The position numbers and the translations under genes are program-made. Below are positions 1 through 9,014 of a stretch of DNA of 64,000 nucleotides, piece by piece. How positions within the stretch are numbered: position 1 is the stretch's first letter; each line of letters begins with the position of its first letter. This DNA is from Chitinophagaceae bacterium. Its GTDB lineage: Bacteria; Bacteroidota; Bacteroidia; Chitinophagales; Chitinophagaceae. Where the stretch lies: positions 1 to 64,000 of the forward strand of contig CANGIY010000011.1 in NCBI GenBank assembly GCA_947454235.1, in the 5' to 3' direction. A model generated the notes under the pieces. It ran no database searches. It saw nothing but the letters and a program-made list of their open reading frames with translations, and had not been told where the DNA came from.

Positions 1-78
1 AAATTTGATATTAATCTAATTTCTACGCCTAGGTCTATGTTCTCAAATACTTTGGCAGTTGGAAAACCCGATTTTTAG
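1..78 (+). CDS. Possible 3' end of a gene entering from the left edge
   Basis: One plus-strand frame stays open from base 1 to a TAG at 76-78, while the other two plus frames stop at once. It would be a 25-residue C-terminal tail of a gene converging on lptD. Nothing in the tail is recognisable. An open stretch this short could be chance, so this is only a possibility. Bases 79-146 hold nothing I can identify. Confidence 0.2.
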   Translation, partial: KFDINLISTPRSMFSNTLAVGKPDF

Positions 79-146
79 TTTTATTTTAAATTATAGATAC
101 AAGAGCGATTCAACAAGTTGAACCAACTCTTGCGCCAGATATGAAA

Positions 147-2837
147 CTAGTTCAATGGCGTATCTCTGTAATCCCGGCGACGTTGGATTTTGAGGTCCTG
201 GAGGACTGAGGCTTTTACGTTGAGGGTGAAATTATAGCTTTTACGTGGGCCAAAAGGGAACGCCTGGAAGTGCATTGCCCAGCAGTGCAGGTCACGGAAC
301 ACATCGATAGAGGTGAGCGTGATTGTATTGGCAGAGAAGTTATAGCCTGTGTTCACAGAAAGCTTCCAGCGGTCGGTCAGTTTTACTTCGCCTTGAAGGG
401 TAGCGTTGTGCGCCATTACTACGGTGTCTTTCTTAGAGAACGATGAATAGTTGTTGTTGGCAGTGAACGTATAGCTCACATTGAAACTCCAGGGTACATT
501 GAAATCAACATAGTCGTTGTACCCCGCGTTGCGCATGATGCGGGCGTATTCTTCACTATTTGTTGGGCTGTTCGTGCCGGTGTTTGTCTTTGAGTGGAAG
601 TTTGCTCCCATTGAGAGGTTAGCGTTGGCAAAACGTGCAATACCTGTTCCGTTGGCGTAGTTGGTAATTGGCAGACGGCGGCCAGTATTGTAGTCGAACG
701 CATACGGGTCGTAAGTAGCAGCAGAAGTGATGCTTACTTTATCCAGTACATTCGTCCTGAAGCTTAAACCGATATTTGACCACTGGAATGAATCAGCCGC
801 CAGGTTATAAGAAGTATTAACACCCAACCCATCAATCAAGGTCACATTCTTGGTGGTCGAGCTGGTATCCTTGCCCGATTTTACTTTAATTTGAAGGTTA
901 TTACCCAAACCTAAATTAATCATGCCAGCCCTTCCTGAAGGAGGTATGCCCACGATAGAATTCGCGAATGGAGATAGTGTCGATAGGTTTGCTGTTGAGT
1001 CAAGGCGTGTTTTGTAGTAGAAGTTGAATGGCGCTGCGCCAAAATCGGGGTGCCACGAAAGTCCTACGTTCGGAGTGATTACATGCCTGATACCCCTAAG
1101 TTTACCTGTCTTAAACAGCTTCATACCATAAATACGGGTCGATAGATTGACACCGGTATTGAAGTCGCGCGCTGAATAAAACCCGAATTGTTCAATAGTG
1201 TCAATCTTGCGGTCGATGTCGTTGTAGGCACGGTTCATGCGTTCTGTGAGCCAGTACTCGTTGTAACTCACATTGAACGACATATTGATGTAGCGCAAAA
1301 CGGTATAGCTGGCACTCACAGGTATGCTGTGGTGTATTCCGCTATGAAAATCTTTCTGGCTCATGGTGTTCAGGTTGAGCGTACTATCATAAAAAGTAGT
1401 CTTATTCAACATGTCCAATGTATAGCTCGATGTGATTTTATCGAACCAATGGGTGCCTACGCGTTTTTTACTTGCAAACGGGTTAAACTGCGTAACATGA
1501 AAGTTGATAGCAGGTAGGGTAACATTGATTTGTTTGGTTTGTGTGTTCTGGCTGTGTAAGGCACTCACAGTAAAGCCCAACGGCAAATTCTGCCACGTTT
1601 TGGCATAGCTGATGTTGGAAGAATATTGGTTCTGTAAGATTTGGTTAGGGTCGTAGCTGTTGTTAGAATAAAACGACGACGAACCTACCTGTACGCTGGC
1701 GTTGAATGTTTCTCCGGGGCGCGCCTTTGCGTCAGATGAATGACGCCAGTTAATCATGAAGTCTTTTTGAATGCTGGCACCGGGTTCAAAGTCTTCACCC
1801 GTTTTGTTGAATGCGTATGAAAGGTTTAGCCCACCGCGATAGTGGTAGATATTACTGTAGTTTGAAATAGCACTGATGCCATAACTGCCCTTGGTGTAGA
1901 TGTTTGCCTGTGTGAGGAGGTCTACGTTATCGTTCAAATAAAAGTAGTAACCGCCATTGAGCAAACCCAATCCGCGTGCCTGCTCAATAGTATACGTAGG
2001 TATTACAAATCCTGATTTTTGTTTGTCGGAGATTGGGAACAGCGCAAAAGGTAGGACAAGTGGGGTAGGTACACCCTCAATGAACAAATTTGCAGGACCC
2101 GATACCACAATTTTATTTGGTACAATCTTCGCTTTTGAAAGCGTGATGCCAAAGTGCGGCGTATCGAGGGCGCATGTAGTGTAAACACTCTTAGAGCCGT
2201 ATATCACCTGGTCGGGCGTTCTTTTTATTTGCTCGCTGTGCATGAAGCCTTCGCCATATTGGGCTTGCGCGTTTCTGATGAGGGCTTTCTTGCTTTTGAA
2301 ATTGTACTTGAGCGAGTCGTAGGTTATTTTTTCCTTGCCTTGGGTGAAAGACCCTCGATAGGTATTTACAGTATCACCCGGACTGTAATTGACGGGTGGG
2401 GCAGCGTAAACAATACTTGATTTTTGGCTGAACGAAATCTGACCCGCGCTCACCAGCATATCGTCGAAGTTGACTTGAGTCTTGCCATACAGGTAACTTT
2501 CATTGCTGTCTACAATCATTACAGCCGAGTCGCGCGCCTCTGCAGTAACCACTGAGGTGAGTTCGTCTTTCGATATTTTTATACCTAGTTCACGTTCTAA
2601 TTTGAGTTTTGCAGAGCTATCCCCAACTGATGCACCTGAATTTTTAAAACTATCGATTAATTCTTTGCTATGGATTATCTTTACGCTGTCGTTTTTGCCG
2701 GGCGATACTTTTATCGTATCAGCAATAGATTGCGCCCTTAATTCGTTATTAAAACAACAAAATAGGATAGCAACGAGTGCTAATGGCAAACGGCCCAATT
2801 TTAGAAAATCAAAAACTAATTTACCGTTCAGGTACAT
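147..2837 (-). CDS. lptD: LptD-like LPS-assembly outer-membrane protein
   Basis: An 896-residue protein with a long N-terminal signal region ending near an R-A-Q at about residue 36. A periplasmic OstA/LptA-like jelly-roll section follows at roughly residues 100-230 (YLYGKTQVNFDD, then repeats such as KALIRNAQAQYGEG). The rest is Tyr/Asn-rich with alternating hydrophobic residues, as in a large outer-membrane beta-barrel. LptD inserts lipopolysaccharide into the outer leaflet of the outer membrane. Bacteroidota versions are longer and diverged from the E. coli protein, and this length fits them. It is divergent from the amidase gene with 55 bases between the starts, a pairing common in Bacteroidota. 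The intergenic strip holds a minus-strand TAGTTTTG that fits the TAnnTTTG -7 element, but no clear -33 box. Confidence 0.85.
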   Translation of the reverse strand: MYLNGKLVFDFLKLGRLPLALVAILFCCFNNELRAQSIADTIKVSPGKNDSVKIIHSKELIDSFKNSGASVGDSSAKLKLERELGIKISKDELTSVVTAEARDSAVMIVDSNESYLYGKTQVNFDDMLVSAGQISFSQKSSIVYAAPPVNYSPGDTVNTYRGSFTQGKEKITYDSLKYNFKSKKALIRNAQAQYGEGFMHSEQIKRTPDQVIYGSKSVYTTCALDTPHFGITLSKAKIVPNKIVVSGPANLFIEGVPTPLVLPFALFPISDKQKSGFVIPTYTIEQARGLGLLNGGYYFYLNDNVDLLTQANIYTKGSYGISAISNYSNIYHYRGGLNLSYAFNKTGEDFEPGASIQKDFMINWRHSSDAKARPGETFNASVQVGSSSFYSNNSYDPNQILQNQYSSNISYAKTWQNLPLGFTVSALHSQNTQTKQINVTLPAINFHVTQFNPFASKKRVGTHWFDKITSSYTLDMLNKTTFYDSTLNLNTMSQKDFHSGIHHSIPVSASYTVLRYINMSFNVSYNEYWLTERMNRAYNDIDRKIDTIEQFGFYSARDFNTGVNLSTRIYGMKLFKTGKLRGIRHVITPNVGLSWHPDFGAAPFNFYYKTRLDSTANLSTLSPFANSIVGIPPSGRAGMINLGLGNNLQIKVKSGKDTSSTTKNVTLIDGLGVNTSYNLAADSFQWSNIGLSFRTNVLDKVSITSAATYDPYAFDYNTGRRLPITNYANGTGIARFANANLSMGANFHSKTNTGTNSPTNSEEYARIMRNAGYNDYVDFNVPWSFNVSYTFTANNNYSSFSKKDTVVMAHNATLQGEVKLTDRWKLSVNTGYNFSANTITLTSIDVFRDLHCWAMHFQAFPFGPRKSYNFTLNVKASVLQDLKIQRRRDYRDTPLN

Positions 2838-2892
2838 AGAAGCCGCAAAACTATCAATTAATAACGGAGGTTTTAAAGATTCGGGTACTTAA

Positions 2893-3756
2893 ATGTTTTG
2901 TAAAAATCTTATGCGACGTCTCTTTTTTAAATATATAGTAGTACTTATTGCCTTTTTGCCCTTTACAACATTTGCAAAAGGTAAAAAAATTTCAAAGATT
3001 GTTGTTGATGCAGGCCATGGAGGTAAGGACTTTGGCGCACACGGTACTTTTTCTAACGAGAAAGACGTAACGCTGGCTTGCGCTCTGAAGTTGGGTAAAA
3101 TACTGAAAGACAGCATCAAAAATCTGGACGTAATTTATACACGTACTGTTGATGAATATCCATCATTAGTAAAACGCCATGACATAGCCAATGAGGCGCA
3201 AGCTGACTTGTTCATTGCTATCCATGCTAATTCTACAATGGATAGGGTAACCAGGCAGGTTGTAGGGTACAAGACGATTAAAAAGAAGAAAAAATCGGTG
3301 AAACAACCTATCTATAAAATAGTTCGCCACCACGAAACGAGCATGATGGGTGTTGAAACCTATGTGATAGGTCTTAAAAGGCTGGGGCAGCAGGCAGGTG
3401 AAGTAACCGATGAGTTCTCGCACGATTCAACTGTATCAGAAGGCGTATTGAATGAAAACGATCCGCAAACAGCCATTATTATTTCGCAATACACGTCAGC
3501 GTTTTTTCAAAGAAGTGTAAGGCTTGGTACAAAAATTCAGGAGCAGTTTGCCGCTCAAAAACGCCCTGATTTGGGTGTGAAACAAAAGTCGCTTGAAGTA
3601 CTTGCAGGTAGTGCAATGCCGGGTGTGCTTGTAGAAGTAGGCTTCATTAACAACCCTGAAGAAGAGGCTTACCTCAATTCTGAGAAAGGACAAACTGAAA
3701 TTGCCATGGCAATTTATAGAGGAATACTTGCCTACAAAAATGAGGTGGAAAAGTAA
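2893..3756 (+). CDS. N-acetylmuramoyl-L-alanine amidase (Amidase_3 family)
   Basis: This is a 287-residue secreted cell-wall hydrolase that cleaves the bond between N-acetylmuramic acid and the L-Ala of the stem peptide. An N-terminal hydrophobic signal segment spans about residues 9-28. The zinc ligands of the AmiC-type fold are visible: H42 in VVDAGHGG, E56 in the following SNEKDV segment, and H111 in FIAIHANS. The catalytic glutamate lies in VLVEVGFINNPEE near residue 250. An insertion rich in lysine (about residues 120-150) sits before VETYVIGLKR, as in other Bacteroidota members. There is no C-terminal SPOR or LysM domain. It diverges from lptD. The 217 bases after it (3757-3973) contain no gene I can support. 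Confidence 0.92.
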   Translation: MFCKNLMRRLFFKYIVVLIAFLPFTTFAKGKKISKIVVDAGHGGKDFGAHGTFSNEKDVTLACALKLGKILKDSIKNLDVIYTRTVDEYPSLVKRHDIANEAQADLFIAIHANSTMDRVTRQVVGYKTIKKKKKSVKQPIYKIVRHHETSMMGVETYVIGLKRLGQQAGEVTDEFSHDSTVSEGVLNENDPQTAIIISQYTSAFFQRSVRLGTKIQEQFAAQKRPDLGVKQKSLEVLAGSAMPGVLVEVGFINNPEEEAYLNSEKGQTEIAMAIYRGILAYKNEVEK

Positions 3757-3973
3757 CCCCGAATTAATTTTTTCACCCACTTTATAGCCTTCAATTACAG
3801 TGTCTGAATACTTCTGTGGTAGGGTATTTTGCCCATTCTTAGTGCTAGTTCACATTTTTGTAAATTAGATTTAATAAACTGTTTGGGATTTCGGGTTTTC
3901 GGTTTTACTTTTGACTTTGAAGTAGTGTATCCGCACGGGTGCATTATGTTAAATTTTGTTGAATAAATAACTA

Positions 3974-4546
3974 ATGAAATCGACATACAGGTCAATCTTT
4001 CTTACATCAGTACTAACCCTTTTAGCATTTGGGGGTGTCTTATATACTTCGTGTAAGCAAGATAAATGTAAGGCGATTGTATGCGCATACGGCGGAACTT
4101 GTATTGACGGAGCATGTAAATGCCTTCCGGGCTACGAAGGAACCAGTTGCGAGACAGTTGCACGGGATAAATTTATTGGGTTTTACAATGTAATTGAACA
4201 AGGAACTATTACGCCATTGCGTCAATATCCTTTGGCAATTACAGCCGACCCTAGTGACGTTAGGTTTGTGTTGATTAATAATGCTTATAACTACTTTTCA
4301 GGGGCTATCACGCGTGCGCAGGTTAAAGGCGATACATTGATAATTCCTAACCAGCAGTTGTTGGGAAAAGTAATAGTAGGTTGGGGTACAATGGGGCATA
4401 CGCCTTCGTACCAAACAGGTCCTGCTAACTTTGTAACTATGAACTATGAAGTAGTTGATTCTGCTTCAGGCAATAGAATTGTCGATGATATAGGTTTATA
4501 CCACGATGTTGACAATAGTGAACCTTCGAAGTGGATTAAGTACTAA
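3974..4546 (+). CDS. EGF-like domain lipoprotein, copy 1
   Basis: A 190-residue exported protein. An N-terminal hydrophobic stretch ends in Y-T-S-C, a plausible Bacteroidota lipobox. One EGF-like module follows directly (about residues 30-60) with six cysteines spaced C-x3-C-x5-C-x4-C-x-C-x8-C and the typical G-Y-E-G-T-S-C end. The remaining about 130 residues form a beta-rich domain (FIGFYNVIEQG, YNYFSGAI, GKVIVGWG, YEVVDSASGNRI) that I do not recognise but which is shared with the next two genes. It is the first of three tandem paralogues. Function is unknown. Outer-membrane or surface attachment is inferred from the lipobox. Confidence 0.75.
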   Translation: MKSTYRSIFLTSVLTLLAFGGVLYTSCKQDKCKAIVCAYGGTCIDGACKCLPGYEGTSCETVARDKFIGFYNVIEQGTITPLRQYPLAITADPSDVRFVLINNAYNYFSGAITRAQVKGDTLIIPNQQLLGKVIVGWGTMGHTPSYQTGPANFVTMNYEVVDSASGNRIVDDIGLYHDVDNSEPSKWIKY

Positions 4547-4587
4547 CTTTGATAGACCTCAACAAAAAACTTAGAAAGTAAGTTGAT

Positions 4588-5163
4588 ATGAAAAACAGGC
4601 TAGGTAAAATATTATTTTCATTTGCAGGGTCACTTGTCGTGACGCTTTCTCTATTTTATGCGTCGTGCCAAAAGCCTGATTCTGATACGAAGTGCAAGGC
4701 AATTGTATGTGCCAACGGCAGCTCGTGCAGAGATGGAAATTGTATTTGCCCAACCGGTTATGAAGGCACCCGCTGCGAGACCAAAATGGCTACTAAGTTC
4801 ATCGGTTCTTATAATGTGCAGGAAACGGGTACTATTTCTCCTTACAACGAATATCAGGTAGCAATTACTGCTGATAACAGTGTTGCAAATGGTGTATTGA
4901 TTAAAAATTTATACAATTACTTTAGCGTTCCTGTGAAGGGGCTGGTGTACCACGATACTTTGGTTATTTACAACCAGCAGTATTTAGGTAAAGTTGTGGT
5001 TGGGCAGGGTAATATTTACCTCGACAGTCCTTCTGACAGCCACTACCGCATCAGTTTACGCTATGAAGTTGTTGACTCGGCTTCGGGTAATAGAATTATT
5101 GACGACTTTGGTTATTTCGAATCGATTGACCACAGTAAACCTTCACTTTGGATTAAACAATAA
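4588..5163 (+). CDS. EGF-like domain lipoprotein, copy 2
   Basis: A 191-residue paralogue of the preceding gene, 41 bases downstream and probably cotranscribed. It has the same plan: signal segment, a cysteine after Y-A-S, one six-cysteine EGF-like module (KCKAIVCANGSSCRDG onward), then the same C-terminal domain. The segments YNVQETGTISP, NYFSVPVKG and YEVVDSASGNRIIDDFG match copy 1 closely, so this is a recent tandem duplication. The C-termini of all three copies share the ending S-x-P-S-x-W-x-K. Function is unknown. Confidence 0.75.
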   Translation: MKNRLGKILFSFAGSLVVTLSLFYASCQKPDSDTKCKAIVCANGSSCRDGNCICPTGYEGTRCETKMATKFIGSYNVQETGTISPYNEYQVAITADNSVANGVLIKNLYNYFSVPVKGLVYHDTLVIYNQQYLGKVVVGQGNIYLDSPSDSHYRISLRYEVVDSASGNRIIDDFGYFESIDHSKPSLWIKQ

Positions 5164-5210
5164 TGTTTTCGTTTTTCGTTAAATTGAAGGAATTAAAATC
5201 GCAACAGGAA

Positions 5211-5777
5211 ATGAAGAAAAATATTAAACCAATTTTACTCAGTTTTATTGTAACAATCGCTGCTTTTACAATGGCGATTTACAACTCATCCTGCAATCTG
5301 GATAAGTGTAATTCTGTTTCATGCGCCAACGGTGGAGTTTGCCAACACGGCTCTTGTGTGTGTCCAACAGGTTTCGAAGGGATATACTGTGAAACGGAAG
5401 TGCGTCAGAAGTTTACAGGTAACTGGCAGGTTTTTGAGAAAGGTAGTCACTCATTGGCTGCACAATATCCAATCCACATCATCAACGGCGATGCCGATCA
5501 GCCTGTTACTTATGTGAGGATATATAATTTCTACAATTACTTCTTCAGGGGGCCGATTTATGGTTATGTACAAGATTCAACTTTGATTATCCCTGTTCAG
5601 AACATTCAAGGTAAAATCGTTTACGGTCAGGGTACTATCTATAGCAGCAATACTTATGGTCAATATGGTGGTATCACAATGAGGTATATTGTTCAAGATA
5701 CATTGACACACATTAAAGATGATTTTGGCTATGAAGCAACAGTTGACTTCAGCGAACCATCTCAGTGGAACAAATAA
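5211..5777 (+). CDS. EGF-like domain lipoprotein, copy 3
   Basis: Third paralogue of the tandem set, about 188 residues. I place the start at the ATG at 5211 (MKKNIKPILLSF), which gives a normal signal peptide. The in-frame ATG at 5163 overlaps the previous stop codon but adds a charged 16-residue leader. A cysteine after Y-N-S-S is the likely lipidation site. The EGF-like module reads CNSVSCANGGVCQHGSCVC and onward. The C-terminal domain is more diverged than between copies 1 and 2, but keeps YNYFF, GKIVYGQGTIY and the ending EPSQW. A hairpin follows the stop, so the three genes look like one transcription unit. Confidence 0.75.
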   Translation: MKKNIKPILLSFIVTIAAFTMAIYNSSCNLDKCNSVSCANGGVCQHGSCVCPTGFEGIYCETEVRQKFTGNWQVFEKGSHSLAAQYPIHIINGDADQPVTYVRIYNFYNYFFRGPIYGYVQDSTLIIPVQNIQGKIVYGQGTIYSSNTYGQYGGITMRYIVQDTLTHIKDDFGYEATVDFSEPSQWNK

Positions 5778-5802
5778 AAAAAACAAACAATCATAATAGC
5801 AG

Positions 5803-5838
5803 CAAAGCCGGTGAGTTATCATCGGCTTTGTCATTTTA
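5803..5838 (+). terminator. Hairpin terminator after the EGF-like lipoprotein genes
   Basis: CAAAGCCG (5803-5810) pairs with CGGCTTTG (5823-5830). The stem extends by four pairs, including one G-U, around a GTTA loop. A weak T-rich tail (TCATTTT) follows. Confidence 0.5.
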
Positions 5839-5849
5839 GTATTCTCACT

Positions 5850-8330
5850 CTAGTCAATTAGTTTGGAAAGAATAGCTACGATTTTTGCTGAGTTTTCTTT
5901 TGAAATGATTTCAATATGCTTGCAGTGAATATTGAAATAAGAAAATTTGCCCTTCGTGTTTATTTTCCAGTTTCTGCCGTGGGTACCATGCGATGATAGT
6001 GTTCGTGTAGCCCTAAAAAAAATACAATCACAGCTAATTCTATCGTTGCCTTTTTCTCGTGCTGCATGGTAGTAAGATTGCCACAAATTCGATTTCTTTT
6101 CTAATGTCGCTTCCTTATTTATTTTTTGTTTTTCGTCCTTTAAGGGTAAAAGTCGAGATTTTAAAAAGCGAAACAATAGTTCAAAATCTCCTGCACTAAT
6201 GGCCGTTCTGGAAACATTTATGAGGGTTTCAATTTTACTGCGTTTTCGGGCGTATGATTCCAGTTCAAAATAGTTATAGGTATCAAGCATGATGCAGGCT
6301 TTAACTGCATTGCAACTTGTTGCTACTTGATGGGCTAAAAATCCCTGAAAACTAAATCCCAAAAGGTATGCGCCGCCTGTACTTGAAAGAAGCGTGATTT
6401 CATCTGCCATTTGCTGAATGATTGCTTCGATGTCTGAAATATCTTTTACATCATCGAGGTGGTTCAGTAAGTGAACGATATTGAATGTATTTGAAAGTAC
6501 ACTATCTGCAATGTGTTTATAGTCGTTATTGTCTGCAAACCGGTTGATAAGGAAAAGTGTCTTTCTTTTTGGGTTGAACTCGTTCACTTTATGAGTTACT
6601 ATTTTTTTGTTGCCGACATTTTCTCGCAAATACAAGGCTAGCGAGGAAGGTGTGTGGTGCGTCCAAATGCTATAAACAGGCAGTTTTATACCAAGTTGCT
6701 GTTCAATAGCGGCCAGTGCAACCATGCTTTTTAGCGAGTCGCCGCCCAGGTCGGTGAAAAATGAAGTGTGGGCAGTGGCATTTTCAGTCTCCAAAGTAAT
6801 GTTGAAAATGCCAACTATTATGTTCACTAAAACGGAGTCTGATTCACCAACGGAAACTAGCCTGTTTGAAATTGCTTCAAATTCACAGTGCTCCAACGCA
6901 TATCTGTCAATTTTCCCTGAATGGGATAGCGGAAGTGCTTCTAATATGCAGAAATAAGAAGGGTAGTGACTGGCAGGTAATTTTCCCTGTAAGTAGCTGT
7001 TGATAACACTTGTATCTACGTTTTTTTCTGCCGCTTCAATAAATGCTACAATTTGTCTAACTCCTTTCCTGGTGGCATTAGCAACAACAGCCACTTTCAA
7101 GATTGCAGGATTTTTTGTTAGAATATCTTCAATGAGATTGAGGTCAATAGCGATGCCATTTATTTTAACTGCGCCATTTACTCTGCCTTTAACATACAGG
7201 TTTCCTTCTTTGTCGAAATACCCTTCGTCGCCCGTGATATAAGTGGTTTCATTGCCTATGTTATTAAAAGTGCTGCTGTATTCAATAGGGTTGCCTGCGT
7301 ATTCGGTTGCAATAAATGCCGATTTTACTACAATTTTTCCGTGTGCTCCGGCGTTCACTGGTTGGTTGTTTATATCAACAATTTCTATGCTTTTTCCTTC
7401 CACCGGTTTCCCGACTGTCCCAGTGTATTTCAGGTATTCGTTATTATCAAAAATTCCCTGTGCCATCGTTCTGCCTTCGGTTGACGAATACGCTATTTTT
7501 AATTGAGTATTGGAGGGGAAGTGCGATTTGAAGTAGTCGATAGCAGTTTGCGTTACAGGTTCAGTACCGAGCCCCAGCAGTCGAATAGAAGAAAGGTGTT
7601 TGAAGTCGGAATTTAATTTGCAAAACGCTGTAAACACACTCACCGAAATGGTAGAGTAAGTAATTTGTTTTCGCTCCCAAAATGGCAATAGCCCGGCAAT
7701 ACCTTGTTGCCTGATCGAGTAAATACACAGTTCAGCGCCGGAACAAAGGGCTGTATACACACATGAAACAGACGCACTGAATGTAAGTGAGAAAAGTAAA
7801 TCTACTTTATCGGCACTGGTAATATTGTTGTCGCAGATTTGCCGGAAAATATCTTCGTTGATGTTTTTGAATGAATGGATTACCACCTTTGGTTTCCCCT
7901 TAGTGCCTGATGTTATCAACGCATAGACGTTTTCATCATCGTGTCGTATTTGGGGCGTAAAGTCAGAAGCGGGTGAAATATCACTGAAATTGAAAATAGG
8001 GTAGTCTTGGTGTACGGCAGGGGAGTTTGATAGTTTTGCGGCAATTTGAATCGGGAAGTTTTCGTTGATGTACCAAGCATTATCTTCAGTTACTGATAGA
8101 TAGTAGTTGCCCGACGCAAGTACTCCCATCATCGCTGCAACATGTTGAATCAGATTGTCGGTTTCTATAGCAATACACTCATTGCGCAGCCCTTGTTTTG
8201 ATATAAATGATGCTATGCTTAATATTTGTTCATGTAATTCTTTGAAAGTGATTGAGTCAAGTTGGAATGAGACGGCTGTTTTCTCAGGGTATTTAACACA
8301 ATTGCCCAGTATGGCTTCAAGGATATTCAT
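5850..8330 (-). CDS. Stand-alone NRPS-like protein: adenylation, carrier, thioesterase
   Basis: An 826-residue three-domain enzyme. Residues about 1-480 form an AMP-binding adenylation domain, with the phosphate loop ALITSGTKGKPK near 140, STEGRTMAQG near 280, YITGDEGYF near 366 and VKINGIAI near 390. Residues about 490-570 form a phosphopantetheine carrier domain with the attachment serine S532 in DLGGDSLKS. Residues about 590-826 form an alpha/beta-hydrolase thioesterase with nucleophile S660 in GFSFQG. Such proteins load an acid as its adenylate onto the carrier and release it. The position that normally holds the Asp binding an alpha-amino group (the F-D-x-S of core A4) reads F184-S185-A-S, so an ordinary alpha-amino acid is an unlikely substrate. 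There is no condensation domain. The gene lies next to rfbC and a sugar aminotransferase but is separated from them by a terminator, so it is probably its own unit. Product unknown. Confidence 0.8.
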   Translation of the reverse strand: MNILEAILGNCVKYPEKTAVSFQLDSITFKELHEQILSIASFISKQGLRNECIAIETDNLIQHVAAMMGVLASGNYYLSVTEDNAWYINENFPIQIAAKLSNSPAVHQDYPIFNFSDISPASDFTPQIRHDDENVYALITSGTKGKPKVVIHSFKNINEDIFRQICDNNITSADKVDLLFSLTFSASVSCVYTALCSGAELCIYSIRQQGIAGLLPFWERKQITYSTISVSVFTAFCKLNSDFKHLSSIRLLGLGTEPVTQTAIDYFKSHFPSNTQLKIAYSSTEGRTMAQGIFDNNEYLKYTGTVGKPVEGKSIEIVDINNQPVNAGAHGKIVVKSAFIATEYAGNPIEYSSTFNNIGNETTYITGDEGYFDKEGNLYVKGRVNGAVKINGIAIDLNLIEDILTKNPAILKVAVVANATRKGVRQIVAFIEAAEKNVDTSVINSYLQGKLPASHYPSYFCILEALPLSHSGKIDRYALEHCEFEAISNRLVSVGESDSVLVNIIVGIFNITLETENATAHTSFFTDLGGDSLKSMVALAAIEQQLGIKLPVYSIWTHHTPSSLALYLRENVGNKKIVTHKVNEFNPKRKTLFLINRFADNNDYKHIADSVLSNTFNIVHLLNHLDDVKDISDIEAIIQQMADEITLLSSTGGAYLLGFSFQGFLAHQVATSCNAVKACIMLDTYNYFELESYARKRSKIETLINVSRTAISAGDFELLFRFLKSRLLPLKDEKQKINKEATLEKKSNLWQSYYHAAREKGNDRISCDCIFFRATRTLSSHGTHGRNWKINTKGKFSYFNIHCKHIEIISKENSAKIVAILSKLID

Positions 8331-8400
8331 TGATGCAGATAAGCTTTTGCTAAAATAGAAATTTCAGGCAACAGACGGTAATGTCAGATATTTTGAGGGC

Positions 8401-8435
8401 AAAAAAAGAGGGTGGTCTTTTGCGAAACCACCCTC
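8401..8435 (-). terminator. Rho-independent terminator downstream of rfbC
   Basis: On the minus strand GAGGGTGGT and ACCACCCTC form a 9-bp stem with a 10-base loop, followed by seven T residues. It lies between the rfbC stop and the start of the NRPS-like gene and separates the two units. Confidence 0.8.
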
Positions 8436-8456
8436 CTGGAAAATACTTTAACTGTA

Positions 8457-9008
8457 TTAATACAGGTTATTAGCGTTTCTGAAAGTAGGTTGTTTAAGGT
8501 CTTTCTCTGAAACGATGGCGTTCGATAAATCTATCTTCCAGTCAATGTTGAGTTCTGGGTCAGCATAGAACATACCGCCTTCGCATGGTTTGTTGTAGTA
8601 GTTGTCGCATTTATAAAATACTTCTGCCGTATCTGTCAACACCGAATAACCATGAGCAAAGCCATGAGGAATAAGGAATTGTTTCTTGTTGGCAGCAGAA
8701 AGCTCAATGCCATACCATTGACCGTAAGTAGGGCTGTTTTTACGAATATCAACAGCAACATCCCATATAGCACCTTCCAATACCCTAATGAGTTTTGCCT
8801 GAGGTACAGGGTTGTTTTGGTAGTGCAGTCCTCTTAGTACATTCTTAATAGAACGCGCCTGATTGTCTTGCACGAATTTTAAATCAAGTTTACATTCTTC
8901 TTCAATTACGCTTTGGCGAAATGCTTCGAAGAAATACCCCCTGTCATCACCATGAACTACAGGTTCAAAAATGAAGAGCCCTTCAATGTGTGTTGTTGTA
9001 ACTTTCAT
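8457..9008 (-). CDS. rfbC: dTDP-4-dehydrorhamnose 3,5-epimerase
   Basis: A 183-residue cupin-fold enzyme that epimerises C3 and C5 of dTDP-4-keto-6-deoxyglucose in dTDP-L-rhamnose or related deoxysugar synthesis. Family motifs are present: GDDRGYFFEAF near the N-terminus, the catalytic base H62 in LRGLHYQ, the substrate-loop sequence LIPHGFAHGY at about 112-121, and the conserved Y132 in VFYKCDNYY. Full length for the family. It starts six bases after the upstream aminotransferase stop, so the two are surely cotranscribed. No rfbA, rfbB or rfbD gene is nearby, so the pathway product cannot be fixed from this window. Confidence 0.95.
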   Translation of the reverse strand: MKVTTTHIEGLFIFEPVVHGDDRGYFFEAFRQSVIEEECKLDLKFVQDNQARSIKNVLRGLHYQNNPVPQAKLIRVLEGAIWDVAVDIRKNSPTYGQWYGIELSAANKKQFLIPHGFAHGYSVLTDTAEVFYKCDNYYNKPCEGGMFYADPELNIDWKIDLSNAIVSEKDLKQPTFRNANNLY

Positions 9009-9014
9009 GGTTGC

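Noticed and set aside
1188-1517. Plus-strand open frames inside lptD
   Set aside because: They are antisense shadows of a well-supported gene, with no known motif.
5163-5210. Start of the third EGF-like lipoprotein at 5163
   Set aside because: It would place a charged leader before the signal peptide. The ATG at 5211 begins with a normal MKKN signal.
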